From assembly GCA_000827205.1 (NCBI GenBank), contig KN832566.1, forward strand, positions 762,543 through 826,542: a stretch of DNA of 64,000 nucleotides. The letters are read 5' to 3'. Source of the DNA: Plicaturopsis crispa FD-325 SS-3 (taxonomy: Eukaryota > Basidiomycota > Agaricomycetes > Amylocorticiales > Amylocorticiaceae). Position numbers and translations under genes: made by a program. Under the pieces are notes generated by a model. The model was not told where the DNA came from. It ran no database searches and saw nothing but the letters and a program-made list of their open reading frames with translations. Numbering within the stretch: the stretch's first letter is position 1; each line of letters starts with the position of its first letter. This document shows positions 35,091-46,220 of this stretch, piece by piece.

Positions 35091-38000
35091 TCAAGGCTCA
35101 GTAGCCATCGTCATATCGTCGACAGCAGCGACAGCGTCCCCCTCCGTGTCGACGGACTGCCCAGTGTTTTCCTCCTGACTCCCCTCCACGCTTTCCTCCG
35201 GGGTCATAGCAAGCCTGTAGAGACCGGTTAGCTGATACGAGCACAGGCCCTTCCAGGGGAAGTGAGTACCTGTACGCCGCACGACAGTCGGTCTTGGCTT
35301 TAGAATTCTTCCACTTCTGCCTTTTGGAGTTGTTGGCAATAAGGTCTTGATCCAGCGCTAGATCGGGAGTTCACATAAGGATATCGTTGCACAGAAAGCT
35401 TCAAGAGTGGCCATACCTTCATCTTCGCCTAGCGGGAGCAGCTGTTCATTCTGAGCCCAGACCCTATGCACAACGGATCAGCTGTCATACAGATCCCTAA
35501 ATGTACCAATCGCTCACCAGCTCCGGCCGTGGTCATAGAAATTCACAAGGTGTAGCGCGCCGAGGCTTCCTTGTGGTTTGTCATTCAGCGTCCTTCGAGG
35601 GATGCCCTCGGTGGTTTCATCAAATACGACGCCTGGGAACCACGGGTAACCAGCTTCAAGCCGAAGACATGAGCATATGTACAACATCCTCATTTCGGCC
35701 ACTTACACACTTTCGCCCATACTAAAAGCGGCCTTATGAGCACTGGAAAAAGGCGAGTAGGCGACCACTCACCAAGCGTCCCAGGTGTGAGCTGTTCAGT
35801 CCCTGTGGCTAGTATTGCCGCAGTTGAGCCGGGCGGAGGACCGCTGGGCTCGGGTGCGCGCACAGGGGGTGCAGGAGGTGGAGCCTCAGGCGTTGAATCT
35901 TCAACTTCCTCGCCGTCGCTGTCCATGGAGCTCAAGGAACTCAAATCTGATTCGCCGTCGTTTTCGTCCCGGTCGTCAGCTGGCAGCCGCGAGGGACCAG
36001 CAACAGGTGGCTCATTAACAGTGGGTGGTAATACCTTAGGTGCCGCCTGTTGTTGTCGTTCAGCTTTCTTCCGCAAGTTCTTGGATCGGCGGGCGGCCGG
36101 CGTGTCCAATTCTTCGATGATCACAGTCCCGTCTGGATTGTAGATGATCGAGGTGTGTTCAGCAGAAGTGTCTTGCGACGTGTTGCCAGTTGTTGGTCCC
36201 GGCACATCCACGTCCATGTAAGTATCATCGCGAATATTGAGCTGTTCTGGGCGAGACGCTGATTCACGAAGGGTTAGGTTCTCTGACGCTGCCGTGCTGA
36301 CCATCGACAGTCGCGATGGCCCTTTATCTACAATTGTAGTTGAGTATTCACATACTCACACCGAGGAAGTGGCAGACGATAAATCGACGCACCAACCCGA
36401 CGTTTTTTAGACGGGGGCAGCGGCGGAAGCTCCCTCGCTACACGTCCACCGCGTTTCGTGTTCTCGGGGAGCATGAAGCCCTCCTCGAAGTGCTTGAACA
36501 TGTCGCGTTTCTCCACGGTCTCGATCACGGGCGGGAGCTCGCCCTGGCCCACCGATACGCGCTTGCGACGTCCTCTCTTCGAGCTTGCATTGCCCCCAGT
36601 GTCCGCGTGAGCCTCCGCCTCGAATGCGGCTGCGGCTGCGGCTGCCCGGCGTGTGCGTGGCGCAGCGGCAGACGCACGGAATCCTGGGGAGTTGTCCAGG
36701 TTCACGCTTGCGTTCGCTGTGCCAGCAGCAGCAGCAGCTTTTTCCTTTCGCAGGCGCTCGCGCTCTGCCTTCTCTGCCTTACGATCACGTTTGGGTTTCC
36801 AAGGTTTCGGCGGCGGCGGTGGCGGCGGAGGCTTGAGCTTACCAAACTCGTAGTCAAAGAGCGATATCATGGGCTGGGCAGTGAGTAGGAGTTGAATATC
36901 GTCTTTGATCGCGTCCTCAGACACGAGCAACTCCAAGATACCAAGGGAGGGTTCGAGGTCGCCGATATCGGATGGAGCTTGGGGTAGATTACTGGACGAA
37001 GGGTTAAGATCGTTGACGGCATGGTGAAGGGGGTGGAGGGTAGCGAGGTGTCCGAGGTCATCCAGTATAGGCTTGGCCGACCCCTGTATTTTGAGCGCTG
37101 CCTTGTAAATCTGGTCTCCCGGTTTGTTGTACAGCATGGCGTTGTCGACAACCAACCCAATGTCGTCCTGCAATGTTGTAAGTTAATGCATGTTACGGTT
37201 CGATGAATCGTAAGATATACGAACTTTGAATGCTTGAATGTCCCAATATTGATGGCGGTCGAGCTTCTCGTCGATGATGTTCCAGCACATTGGCCGCTTG
37301 ATGATATCCAGGTAGTCCGGCACTTCGATCCTCGAGACTGGGTTCTTGAAAAAGTCGTTGCGATCCATCCTGGGAAGATAATATTAGCATACAAAATTGC
37401 CTCGGGCAGTAAGCGGGGACATACGCCACGATTTTCTCAAAAGCCATCCGGAGGGGCGGTTCGTGGGGGAACATCGCATGAGAAACGACCTCGTGGATAG
37501 TCTCAGCCTGGCTGAGCTTGCGGCTCTCGCGTTTCCGCGTGAGCTCCGCCAATGCGCGGACGGACTGGAGGTCATCGCGCAGGCGTTTCATGTGCTAAGG
37601 TGCCCGATCAGCCACCATCCCTTCATTGTGAGCGCACACAAATCTACGCACCTCGAGTTTCATCGCCTTCTCCTCGTCCGTCTGCTGCTTGCTCCCCGCG
37701 GACGCCGTCCACGGCTCCAGATGCAGCCGCTTCAGCAGCGGCGCGCCCCTGCGCGCCTCCCGCTTGAGACTCCAATACTTGCACACCAGTATGAGAAATT
37801 CGATCTTCTTGCGAATGCTCATCTTGTGGATGTACTTCATGATGCGGTCGACGACGACCCAGGGCACCAGCGGCGGCCCGGGCTTGTACGTCTTTGCGTA
37901 TGCGCGCGCGGACTTGGACAGCTTTGGGTTCGCCTCGCCGACCTCGTCGCCGCGCGCGGCTAGCATTGCGACACGGGCGTCGTATTGCTCTTTCTGCGAT

Positions 38001-39353
38001 AGGACTCTGTATGAGTCACGGGATACATAGAAAGCGGTAGTGCGTACGGGTAGGTGCTTTTCGCAGAAGGCGGTCAGCGGTGCAGGATCAGAGCCGTGGG
38101 TACTCTTCATCGACATCAGCAACTTCTCCTTGCGCGCACATGTCGGGTGGAACGCTACGAAGCACGATTTGTTGGCACACTGTATGCATGCACCTTCTCG
38201 AATTTCGCATACAGAGCATTTCTGAAATAGTCTGATGTAGGTGAATGGATGGTGTGAGACCGGAAGCGGGACCTACTAATTTCCATCGTTGCTTTGAGAT
38301 CAATTCTATGCCTGTAATGGGTTCCATAAACACTTCATTGGCTACCCCGGTTTCAGGGACCCATATGGCGCATAATAAATGGATCCAGTCCCCGCTTGTT
38401 GTTTGCTTGAACGCACCGCCCTCTTGTGGGCACAAAATGCATGACTAGATGACATTGAGCACCCGCATATAATAATGAGTGAGTGCATGCACTAACAACT
38501 GGGATCTCGGGCGAGACGGTGCATTTCCTGCACAACCATTGGCCTTCTGGTATGTATGGTACTCCGTAGCAGTCTATATCGCCAGGTCATGCATCTAGCC
38601 TCCACACGAAGCAATGCGCCTGCTTACCTTGATGCACAGCTAAGTTGCAGCCGTCGCAGAAAACGATGGCATTGCTATTCTCACCCTCGGCGTCATCGCA
38701 TATGGCACACGTCGAGTCCTCCGATGGGAGAGACATGTCTGGTTTCGGGATGTTTTTGGTCTGCATGTCGCAATCGTTAATTACTCAATGCGAGAGATTT
38801 TGATTTGACATGGACCGACACGACGTACCAGGTCAAACCACTCCTTCTCCAGACGGTCTATGATAATCTCGAACATCTCGTAGGGCACAGTCCCGAGCTG
38901 CTCCTTCTTCCTCTCCGTATTGATGATATCCAGCCATTCCTTGTCTGTGACCAACTCAGCTCACTGACCGTTGAGCAGTACGAGGACACGCGACGCACCT
39001 TGCTCGTCCATATCGTATTCCACCTGTATAGCGAGCTCGCTCTCAAGAGGCTCTGCACATATGACACTATATCAAAATTACACTCTCCTCATGCACGAGT
39101 AGAATAGCGTACCTATATGCCGGATGTAATGCTCCGGTCGGCGGAAGTCAGCAAATTCATTGTCTATGGGTCCATTAGGACGTGTTAGCAGTGTCATCGC
39201 GTGGTCCCAAGCAGAAAGCAGCGCACATCCGTACGAGCGCATCTGTAGATCGTGTGCGCCTGGTGGATTCGCGGTCCCTTCGTCCTGAATCTTGACGAAT
39301 GAGACTTTGGGTAGCGGGTCCGCGGCGACGGGGGTCCCAACACCTCGCGCCAT
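35091..39353 (-). CDS. BRPF-type scaffold: EPc, PHD-Zn-PHD, bromodomain, PWWP (NuA3/Nto1-like)
   Basis: Chromatin scaffold of a MYST acetyltransferase complex (human BRPF1, yeast NuA3 Nto1). Start ATG at 39353. Domains in order: an enhancer-of-polycomb-like segment ([20 protein letters not shown]), PHD1 ([44 protein letters not shown]), the linking knuckle and second PHD ([52 protein letters not shown]), a helical stretch, a bromodomain ([19 protein letters not shown], then [17 protein letters not shown]), a long basic/Ala-rich and acidic linker, and a PWWP domain ([33 protein letters not shown]) near the C terminus. About ten introns. Stop TGA at 35091. All the main Cys/His ligands are visible. 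Yeast splits PHD (Nto1) and PWWP (Pdp3) into two proteins; here they are joined, as in animals. Confidence 0.9.
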
Positions 39354-39727
39354 ATTGTGCGTTCGTGCTGCTGATAGCCAGGTTATTGTAGATTCTGGTT
39401 TCAATGACGCGTCGAATGAAAGAGGTCTGCGGACATTCTTGGCAGTTCCAGAGGTATAAGACGCTTGAACAGTTAAAGGGAGGTCAAAACGGAGAATTCG
39501 GAGAGGAGGCGCGCGTCCCAATCTGGCGTCTTCGCCCCTATTTCTTCTATAAGCTGTCTTTCAATACCAAGATCCTACGCCCTCTCCACATCGCTGGGAC
39601 TCATATGGAGGTGCTCAGGCAAGCCCAGGTAATACAGTCATGATTGGTAGCATTCATTAGATACTAACGATCGAGCGTTGGACATGACCGTCTAATGTAC
39701 TGACTCGTCCGACGGAGAGCACTCTGA
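39354..39727. other. Intergenic
   Basis: Upstream of the BRPF-type gene and 3' flank of the first CE16 gene. An open minus-strand frame continues upstream of 39353, but nothing in it resembles the family N terminus. No other gene seen. Confidence 0.45.
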
Positions 39728-41390
39728 CTACCATACGGTGCCCCCAAGCAATTCACCGATCTGTTTGCCAATAATCGTATGTACAGCACCTAGGGAGGGA
39801 TATCAGCATCCAGCAAATGGTAAACCACGGAACGAACCAGACAAACTTACTTGTGGGGTGTAGGGTATTGCTATGTGGATTGATCAGTGTTTGTTTGAAC
39901 GGCATGCGACCCAAGAAAGGAGACACTTACGCCCAGAAATCATTCTCGCCGCCATAGCTTGTCGCGTCAGCGAACCCATACGTCGTGGGGGAATCGAGGA
40001 TCTTTGTGAACTCGGCGTGTGAATCATATAACCACGTCTTTGCCTGAGCATCGGCAAATGGGAGTGAGCCACATAACAGGAGAACTGATGAGAGAATATA
40101 TACGTCTGTATAATTCGCAGCGAAAGCCTTGATTTTCGGGGCAAGTTTCGCGTTGAACCCGTCAATGACAGTTTTCTCCAGCGCTGCATCGGAGGCCCCA
40201 TTCGCTATCGTCTGGTCAATTCGTAGAATCTCACTTCAGTCTGGATACAGTACTGCAGTGACTAGGAATCTACGTACCAGTGGGGAGCGGTCCACAGGCG
40301 GAACATTGATCCACAAGAAATTCCTGGCGCCTGCGTCGTACAATTTCTGCACGAGGGAGAACTCGGCATCGAGCAGGGTGTCCGAGAAAGCTGCGCGGTC
40401 GCCGCTTTCGGTGTAACTAAAAGCATTTACCCAAGACTGTTAGGTCTGGAGTAAACACCGTCACGGTAGCGGTCCAAGCGTCCGTACCTATTGCCGATAT
40501 CGTTGATGCCGATCCAGATGGAGAATATCGCGTTGCTACTGGTCCACGGAGTCCATGCAGGCTTGCTGCCTGCTGTGTCCAAAAACTCGTTCACTTGGTC
40601 GGTGAGCGAGAGCACAATCGGCAAATACGGGGCGACAAGGTTGGAGTCGATGGTCGCGCCGCCAAATGCGTAGTTGTACGTCAGGACAAGAGAGTGGTTA
40701 AAGACTGTTGTTTCGACGTCGATCCAGTTTGATCCCCCACCAGCAGTCCACCCCTACAGTGGAAAGAAGAGCTTGTAAGTCGTAGCAAGTACATCTAAAG
40801 GCGAGTTTTAAATACATACAGGGTATGGGGGGTTGCCTAGAGGGTTTCCAGGCGCTGGGAGGAAGCCCACGGGAACGAAGCCAGTTTGTGTGTATGAATC
40901 GCCACTGGTACAAGTCTAGATATGAGTATTTTTCGGTCGTTGTTTTATCAGATTTACCACTCACAAGCTAAACCAGTAATTCGGGGAATTGTCTGAGCTA
41001 CGCGCAGATGCAGGTGCTGAGGACTTCGCAGTACCAGCGATGCATTGTCTATAATCTGGACGCGTCGGAGTCAGATCACTCAGTCAGGGAGCGCAGGCAA
41101 AGAGTAGCTTACCATCATGCACGTATGTGCAGGCAAATCTTGAAACAAAGCAGATCAGGCTCCATGCAAGAAACTCTTCACACAGCAAACCTATCGCTTA
41201 CCCAGCGGTGCACTCTGTGGCCCCCGACCAGCCTATCCCTCCGCCTTTGAGATTTCAGCGACTGAAGCATCCTAATGCATGTATATATGAACCACGTACA
41301 TTGCGCCCATGCGCCCTGCTCTGCCACCACTCCCGTAGAGATATACCGTAGAGACACTGCAAGTAGCCCATACCACTGGAAGTTGAGCAT
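39728..41390 (-). CDS. Secreted CBM1-CE16 acetyl esterase, copy A
   Basis: SGNH (GDSL) carbohydrate esterase that removes acetyl groups from plant polysaccharide fragments, carrying a cellulose-binding module. Start ATG at 41390 gives a signal peptide (MLNFQWYGLLAVSLRYISTG), then a CBM1 assembled from four small exons: QGAWAQCGGIGWSGATEC, GFACTYVHDDYRQC. A short Ser/Ala linker leads into the esterase: GDSYTQTGFVPVGF (nucleophile Ser), NYAFGGATID, SIWIGINDIGN (block III), FLWINVPPVDRSPL, and the DFWANTLHPT region with the Asp/His pair. Ends AVHTIIGKQIGELLGGTVW, stop TAG at 39728. The catalytic residues and CBM1 cysteines are present. Closely related to the gene at 46221 on the other strand. 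Confidence 0.87.
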
Positions 41391-41402
41391 GATGCGGTAA
41401 AC

Positions 41403-41421
41403 CTCGGGCCCGAAAGGTAGT
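41403..41421 (-). promoter_or_regulatory. Single copy of the 21-bp leader unit
   Basis: Read on the minus strand this is ACTACCTTTCGGGCCCGAG, between the TATA box and start codon of CE16 copy A. It matches the unit that is repeated five times in the leader of copy B (46086-46193). Confidence 0.55.
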
Positions 41422-41444
41422 TCATCAAGCTGCTAACGACTGCA

Positions 41445-41451
41445 CCTTATA
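41445..41451 (-). promoter_or_regulatory. TATA box of CE16 copy A
   Basis: TATAAGG on the minus strand, about 55 bp before the start codon. The sequence after it (GTGCAGTCG) is shared with the promoter of copy B, so the promoters as well as the genes are paralogous. Confidence 0.5.
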
Positions 41452-41991
41452 TGAAGGGTTCCGCCAATAGGTACGATGGTCAGGTGCAGGTCAGGCGCGC
41501 ACCCGATTGACTTCTAGGTGGTATGTATGTGATATTGATCGTAATAGTTCCTCGATGCCGCCAAAATTAGCATCGCAACAAGACAACGAAGTCGTCGAGG
41601 GGCCGAGGGCATCGACTTTGCTGGGTCTCCAGACCATCATGCTCTGGAGGACGTGAAGAAGATTTATGCTGAGATCTGGTAACTAGATATCGATGCTCTC
41701 GAGCTCGAGAACGCTCGACTGCCATGGCGTTGAGTAGCGTAGGGAAGCTGGCCAGGTGGCTGGCGTTGATGGCAATCGACGTCGAGATCGCGGGGGCATT
41801 TAGCGTCCAAGTCCGCGGCTCGCGCTTTGCTCTCCCCGCCATCTTAATCCTAAGTATCATTGGCGTAGACGACGCGCGACTGCGAGAAAAGGCCACACTA
41901 GAAAACACAGCAGCAGGATTATTACACGGAGATGATGTTACAAAAACAATGTAGATACTTTTTGCAAAGACGCCACGCAGACGGGCTGCAT
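41452..41991. other. Intergenic with a degenerate palindrome relic
   Basis: No gene. Around 41590-41650 the sequence TTGCTGGG followed by TCTCCAGACCATCATGCTCT resembles a degraded copy of the palindromic repeat found at 57601 and 58331. A frame here reads DFAGSPDHHALEDVKKIYAE, which may mean an old coding origin. Confidence 0.4.
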
Positions 41992-42967
41992 CTATTCCTC
42001 CTCCATCCCGTCCTCTTCCTCCACTGGTTCCGCAGCCTTCCACCACGCGACTGGCCCGAGACCCTGCTCCGCGATCGAGCACTGCAGCGCCCACGTCAGC
42101 CCAAAACAGAGATCAGCTGGAGGATAGACACTCGGACTCACCACAACGCTGTACGGCGCGCGTTTCGTACGCACCTCCGTGACACGCGCGTCCGGCGGCC
42201 CGGGCTCGTCATCGACGAACTCGTCCGCCTCGACGCGCACGCGCACGAGCTCGCCCGCGTCGATATACATGCGTGCGGACGTCGGCGTGTCGAGCAGCGG
42301 CGTCGGCGTCTCGGGCGGTTCCGCGAGCCAGAAGTGGGCGCGCTCGGAAGGGTCGCTGAATAATGGTGAATGGCGCGGTGAATGAAAGGTCCCACAGAAG
42401 AATGGTACGGACATACAAGGCGGAGGGCTGGGGGAGGTATGCTTTCGGGATGTACATGTCGTCGAAAAAACTGATCGTTACTGAGAGGGGAAGAACGACA
42501 AACGACATGCTAAGAGGGTAATTATTTATTGCAAGGAGGACAGGACGACGTACACCGGATGCCGTCCTCGTCTGACGACTTCACCTTCGCGAGGATCACC
42601 TCGGACGCGAACGGTCGGAAAACTACCAGACGAAACACCACTGCACGCACGCGTCAGCTCCCCATTTCCTGCGCAGCCGAAAGAACGACACGACGCACCC
42701 TTGTACCATAGGAACCCGTCGCCGTAGCGCACCTTCCCCTCGCCGGCCTCGCTCAGATCGAACACGCACACACACAGCCCGACATCATGCAGCACCCTAT
42801 TCGCGTACTTCTTGTTGAGCGCGGAGATGAGTGCCTGCGCGGGCGGCACGCCGAAGGACGATGGGTGGACCGCGACGGTGTCCTGCAATCGGTCGTCGCC
42901 GCGTCAATAGATTTTTCTCCTAGGCTCTTTGCTCGGAAAATACCTTGAGTATCGAAAGCACGAACAT
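41992..42967 (-). CDS. RPC25: RNA polymerase III subunit RPC25 (RPC8)
   Basis: The Rpb7-like stalk subunit of RNA polymerase III, used in initiation on tRNA and 5S genes. A 24-nt first exon (MFVLSILK, start at 42967) joins DTVAVHPSSFG, then ALNKKYANRVLHDVGLCVCV and GEGKVRYGDGFLWYK (the Rpb7-type tip), VVFRPFASEVILAKV, SFFDDMYIPKAYLPQPSAL, and the S1-like OB domain with RMYIDAGELVRVRVEADEF, KRAPYSVV and CSIAEQGLGPVAWWKAAE, ending EEEDGMEEE. Five or six short exons; the domain set is complete. It lies between the two CE16 copies with the gatA gene. Confidence 0.9.
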
Positions 42968-43271
42968 GGGTACGTGAGAGCAGGTATTTTACAGCGGTGT
43001 AGACTCCATAAGAGAGCGGTACGCGAACGGTGGGCACTTCGAGTAAAGTTGAGTGAATGGATGCGTGCAAGAGAAAACACGGGCAGATAGGGGCTAATTG
43101 ATCCGTATCCGGGTTTCCATCTCATGAGCACAAACGGTTCGTGAGCGCGTGAGCACGGACAGAGGCTCGCAAAAGGTTTTGAAGCTTTACGGACGGTAAT
43201 CTGCAGTAGTGCTCAATAATGAATCCCTCGAATTTTTTTTGAGATTTTTATGTTGGTGAAGGGTCACCAAT
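42968..43271. other. Intergenic, nothing recognised
   Basis: Promoter of RPC25 and 3' flank of GatA. An A/T homopolymer stretch lies near 43230-43248. No gene seen. Confidence 0.5.
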
Positions 43272-45430
43272 CTACGTCCGTGCTACAGCCTCCTCAACAG
43301 CCCGTCCCACATCCAGCACTCCCGCATCACACCCCCACTGCCCAACGACGCTCACTCCCACAGGCCACCCGTCCTCTCCCAGCCCCGCCGGCACCGTCAG
43401 CGCAGGCAGCCCCGCCAACGACGCAGGCACCGTCAGCACGTCCTGCACATACGCAGACAACCCGTCCCCGCCGTCCCCACCCGCGTCATCCAGCACAGGC
43501 GCGGTACCTATCGCGCTCGGGTGCAGCAGCACGTCCACGCCGTCCGCGGGCGCCGCCGCTGACGATGACGGACCGAGCACGTTCGGGTCACGGAACACGC
43601 GGTCAAAATCCGCCTTCACACACGCGCGCACGCGCTGCGCCTGCAGGAAGTAGTTGTCGAACGCGCTGTTCGTCCGTTAGCATATGCGTACACGTGTATG
43701 TGTGCGACAGAGGATAAAATAGCGGTGCGTACCCGGCTGTGAGCGCGTACGTCCCAAGGAGCACGCGCTTGCGCACCTCCCGCCCGAAGCCCTGCGACCG
43801 CGTGCGCGCGTATACGTCCGCCGTCTTGCGGTTGTCCGCATCGGCTTCCGCGTCCACGTGTAGGCCTGTCCCCGTCAATATTCGTAAGCACCATATTGCG
43901 GTGGGGAGAGCGATGCGTAGCGGGACCACTTACCATACTGCACCCCGTCGAACCGCGCGAGATTGCTGCTCGCCTCCGCGCTCGCGAGCACGTAGTACGC
44001 ACTCAGGGCATACGCCGTGCTCGGGAGCGACACGCTCACTAACTGCGCGCCGCGTTGTTGAAGGGAGCGAAGGACGTGCCGGAGGGGGTGGTTGGACGCT
44101 AGGGCGGTGGGAAGGAGGCTGGGTGCTGAGAGGGTTGAGGGGAAATACTCCTGTGGAATGCCGATACGGAGCCCGGCGAGCGACTGTGCTTCAGACCACG
44201 GGGTTTTTATCGCTACAGCTTGGGCACGTATTGGAGGGGGCGCGGCGGTCGGATCCCGCGCGTCGTACACATTCAGTTTGTCTGCACATGCATCCCAATT
44301 ACAATCAGCATTCAGCACGAGTCCGCACATAAGCTAGATAGAGTCGGCGCGCAAGCCCACGCAAGACAATCCGCACGCACCGAATACCCGCTGCACGCCG
44401 GCGACGTCCCTGGCCATCACGCCCACGCAGTCCAGGCTGTCCGCGAACGACACCACGCCCCACCTGCCGTCATAAGCGATAGTCAATAGACGGCACACGG
44501 AAATCGTGAAGAAAACTCGCGCGGACGCAGAGAGTCTCTCCAATAGACGTCAAACTGTGGAAGTACACACCTAGAAATGAGCCCATACGATGGCTTCAGC
44601 CCGACGATGCCACAGTACGCCGCAGGTAGGCGCGTGGAACCGCCCGTGTCCGTCGCTAGCGCGCTGTCCTGGGCGGCATTATATTAGTTATGATGTACAG
44701 GGGATTCGGCCACCATGGACAGGTTGCTAAGACGTACACATCACACATGCCGGACGCGACCGCAGCGGCACTCCCGCCCGAGCTGCCTCCCGCAGAGCGG
44801 CGCTCGGTGGAGGAGAATGGGTTGACGACAGGCCCGTGAATGGTGTGCGTGTTCATGGAGCTGTGAGTCTTTGTTGTCAGTGGGAGGGGTATTGCGAGCG
44901 CCGAGGGGAATATAGGAACGTGGTGTGGAAAACTAATACACAGAAATAAGTGGGGTACAGGTAAATGATATGGACGTCGCATACGATAAAATAGGCGAAA
45001 GATGAAATCGAACAAAACCTACATACCCCATGCCAAACTCATCGCAGTTCGTCTTCCCGACAATATCCGCGCCCGCCGTACGCAGGAGCTGCACGACTGT
45101 CGCGTCGAAGGGGGGTGTGTACTCTGCACACGCGACGCGTAAGATTATTCATTTCGGCTCTACAGCCAAATTGCACGCACCGCTTAACATGGCGGACGCG
45201 CAGGTGGTGGGCATGTCTGCCGTGCTGATGTTGTCCTTCACGGCGACCGCAAGACCGTCTAGCGGGCCGTCCGTAGCGTTCGGGGAGGCACGTATGTTCT
45301 TCGGGGATACGTGCACCATAGCGTTTACACGTCCATTCTGCGCTGCAATGGCCTGTCTGTGGATTAAACGACCACGGTTTGGTCGGCAGCACGTCCGCGC
45401 GAAAGTGGACTTCGTTGGGCGGGAGAGCAT
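43272..45430 (-). CDS. HER2: Mitochondrial glutamyl-tRNA(Gln) amidotransferase subunit A
   Basis: Amidase subunit of the GatFAB-type complex that converts Glu-tRNA(Gln) to Gln-tRNA(Gln) in mitochondria. Start ATG at 45430 with an Arg-rich presequence ([20 protein letters not shown]). The amidase triad is complete: Lys in [12 protein letters not shown], the cis-Ser in [15 protein letters not shown], and the nucleophile Ser in [19 protein letters not shown]. Further family blocks: [63 protein letters not shown] and [16 protein letters not shown]. The C terminus has [20 protein letters not shown] and [11 protein letters not shown]. Several introns. Sequence is GC-rich with a Gly/Asp insert near the C terminus. 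Confidence 0.9.
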
Positions 45431-46062
45431 GTCGACGTCCTACAGTGGAGGCGGTACAGAGGATAGGCGGCTGTTATCCGTACTTTTCCACCTCGAGAAC
45501 GCGATGTTGGGACTAGATCCTTGCTCAACGACGAGCCAGAGCTGAGGGAATGTGGAAGAGAAAGTCGAGAGAAAGTGTACTGGCCCCGAGAAAAGATAGG
45601 GGCTAAACATGCGACCGTGACGCGCTTGGGACGCGCAGGTTGCTCTCCTCAGTTGCCCACAAACTACAGGGACCAAAAGTATGCATCTTCTTTGTTCTAA
45701 ATCCAACCCTTTCATCCTTGGGAATATAACATTTCCTCGAGGCGCCGTCGAACTCCCCTCCTTGACAATATGCATGGCACCCGAATTTGAGACGGCATTT
45801 AGTACGGACCGCTCAGTGACACCCAGTCGCCGATATTCCAACGCAAAACCCAGGCGATCTCGCACTTCGCATCGCCCCAGCTCTCATCGCTGCTGACGGC
45901 CCGCCGGGGGAGCATCTGGTGATCCCTCAAATGTATCGCGACGCGGCGGAATTCCGGGTATACCTTGGCAAGCAGCCCTCGCAGCATTAATGGCGGCATC
46001 CAGATTCTCCGGGACCTGTCACCCATGCCTCCCGCCTGACCACCGTACCTGTCAACCGCCTC
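45431..46062. other. Intergenic; GatA and CE16-B promoters
   Basis: The only long open frame (minus strand, about 140 codons) shows no known motif, so I treat it as chance. Otherwise this is divergent promoter DNA. Confidence 0.45.
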
Positions 46063-46068
46063 ATAAAA
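46063..46068 (+). promoter_or_regulatory. TATA box of CE16 copy B
   Basis: ATAAAA followed by GGTGCAGTCG, the same downstream bases as at the copy A TATA box. Here the box is about 155 bp from the start codon instead of about 55, the difference being mainly the tandem repeats between them. Confidence 0.5.
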
Positions 46069-46085
46069 GGTGCAGTCGCCAGCTG

Positions 46086-46193
46086 CCCGAGAGACTACCT
46101 TTCGACCCCGAGAGACTACCTTTCGACCTCGAGAGACTACCTTTCGACCCCGAGAGACTACCTTTCGACCCCGAGATACTACTTTTCATCGAC
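46086..46193 (+). repeat. Tandem repeat, 21-bp unit, about five copies
   Basis: The unit GAGAGACTACCTTTCGACCC (plus one C) recurs at 46089, 46110, 46131, 46152 and 46173, exactly 21 bp apart, the last copy diverged. It lies between the TATA box and the start codon of CE16 copy B, so in the transcribed leader if that TATA box is used. Confidence 0.9.
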
Positions 46194-46220
46194 CTCGACC
46201 CCGAGACTCACTAGTGCATC

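Noticed and set aside
41567-42094. Minus-strand frame of 175 codons overlapping the RPC25 end
   Set aside because: Overlaps the RPC25 3' exon in another frame. Composition is Arg/Ser/Ala without motifs.
43250-43717. Pro/Arg-rich plus-strand frame
   Set aside because: Antisense of the C-terminal exon of GatA.
45440-45865. Minus-strand frame of 141 codons upstream of GatA
   Set aside because: No motif, and it ends beside the GatA start. The Arg-rich presequence at 45430 is a better N terminus.
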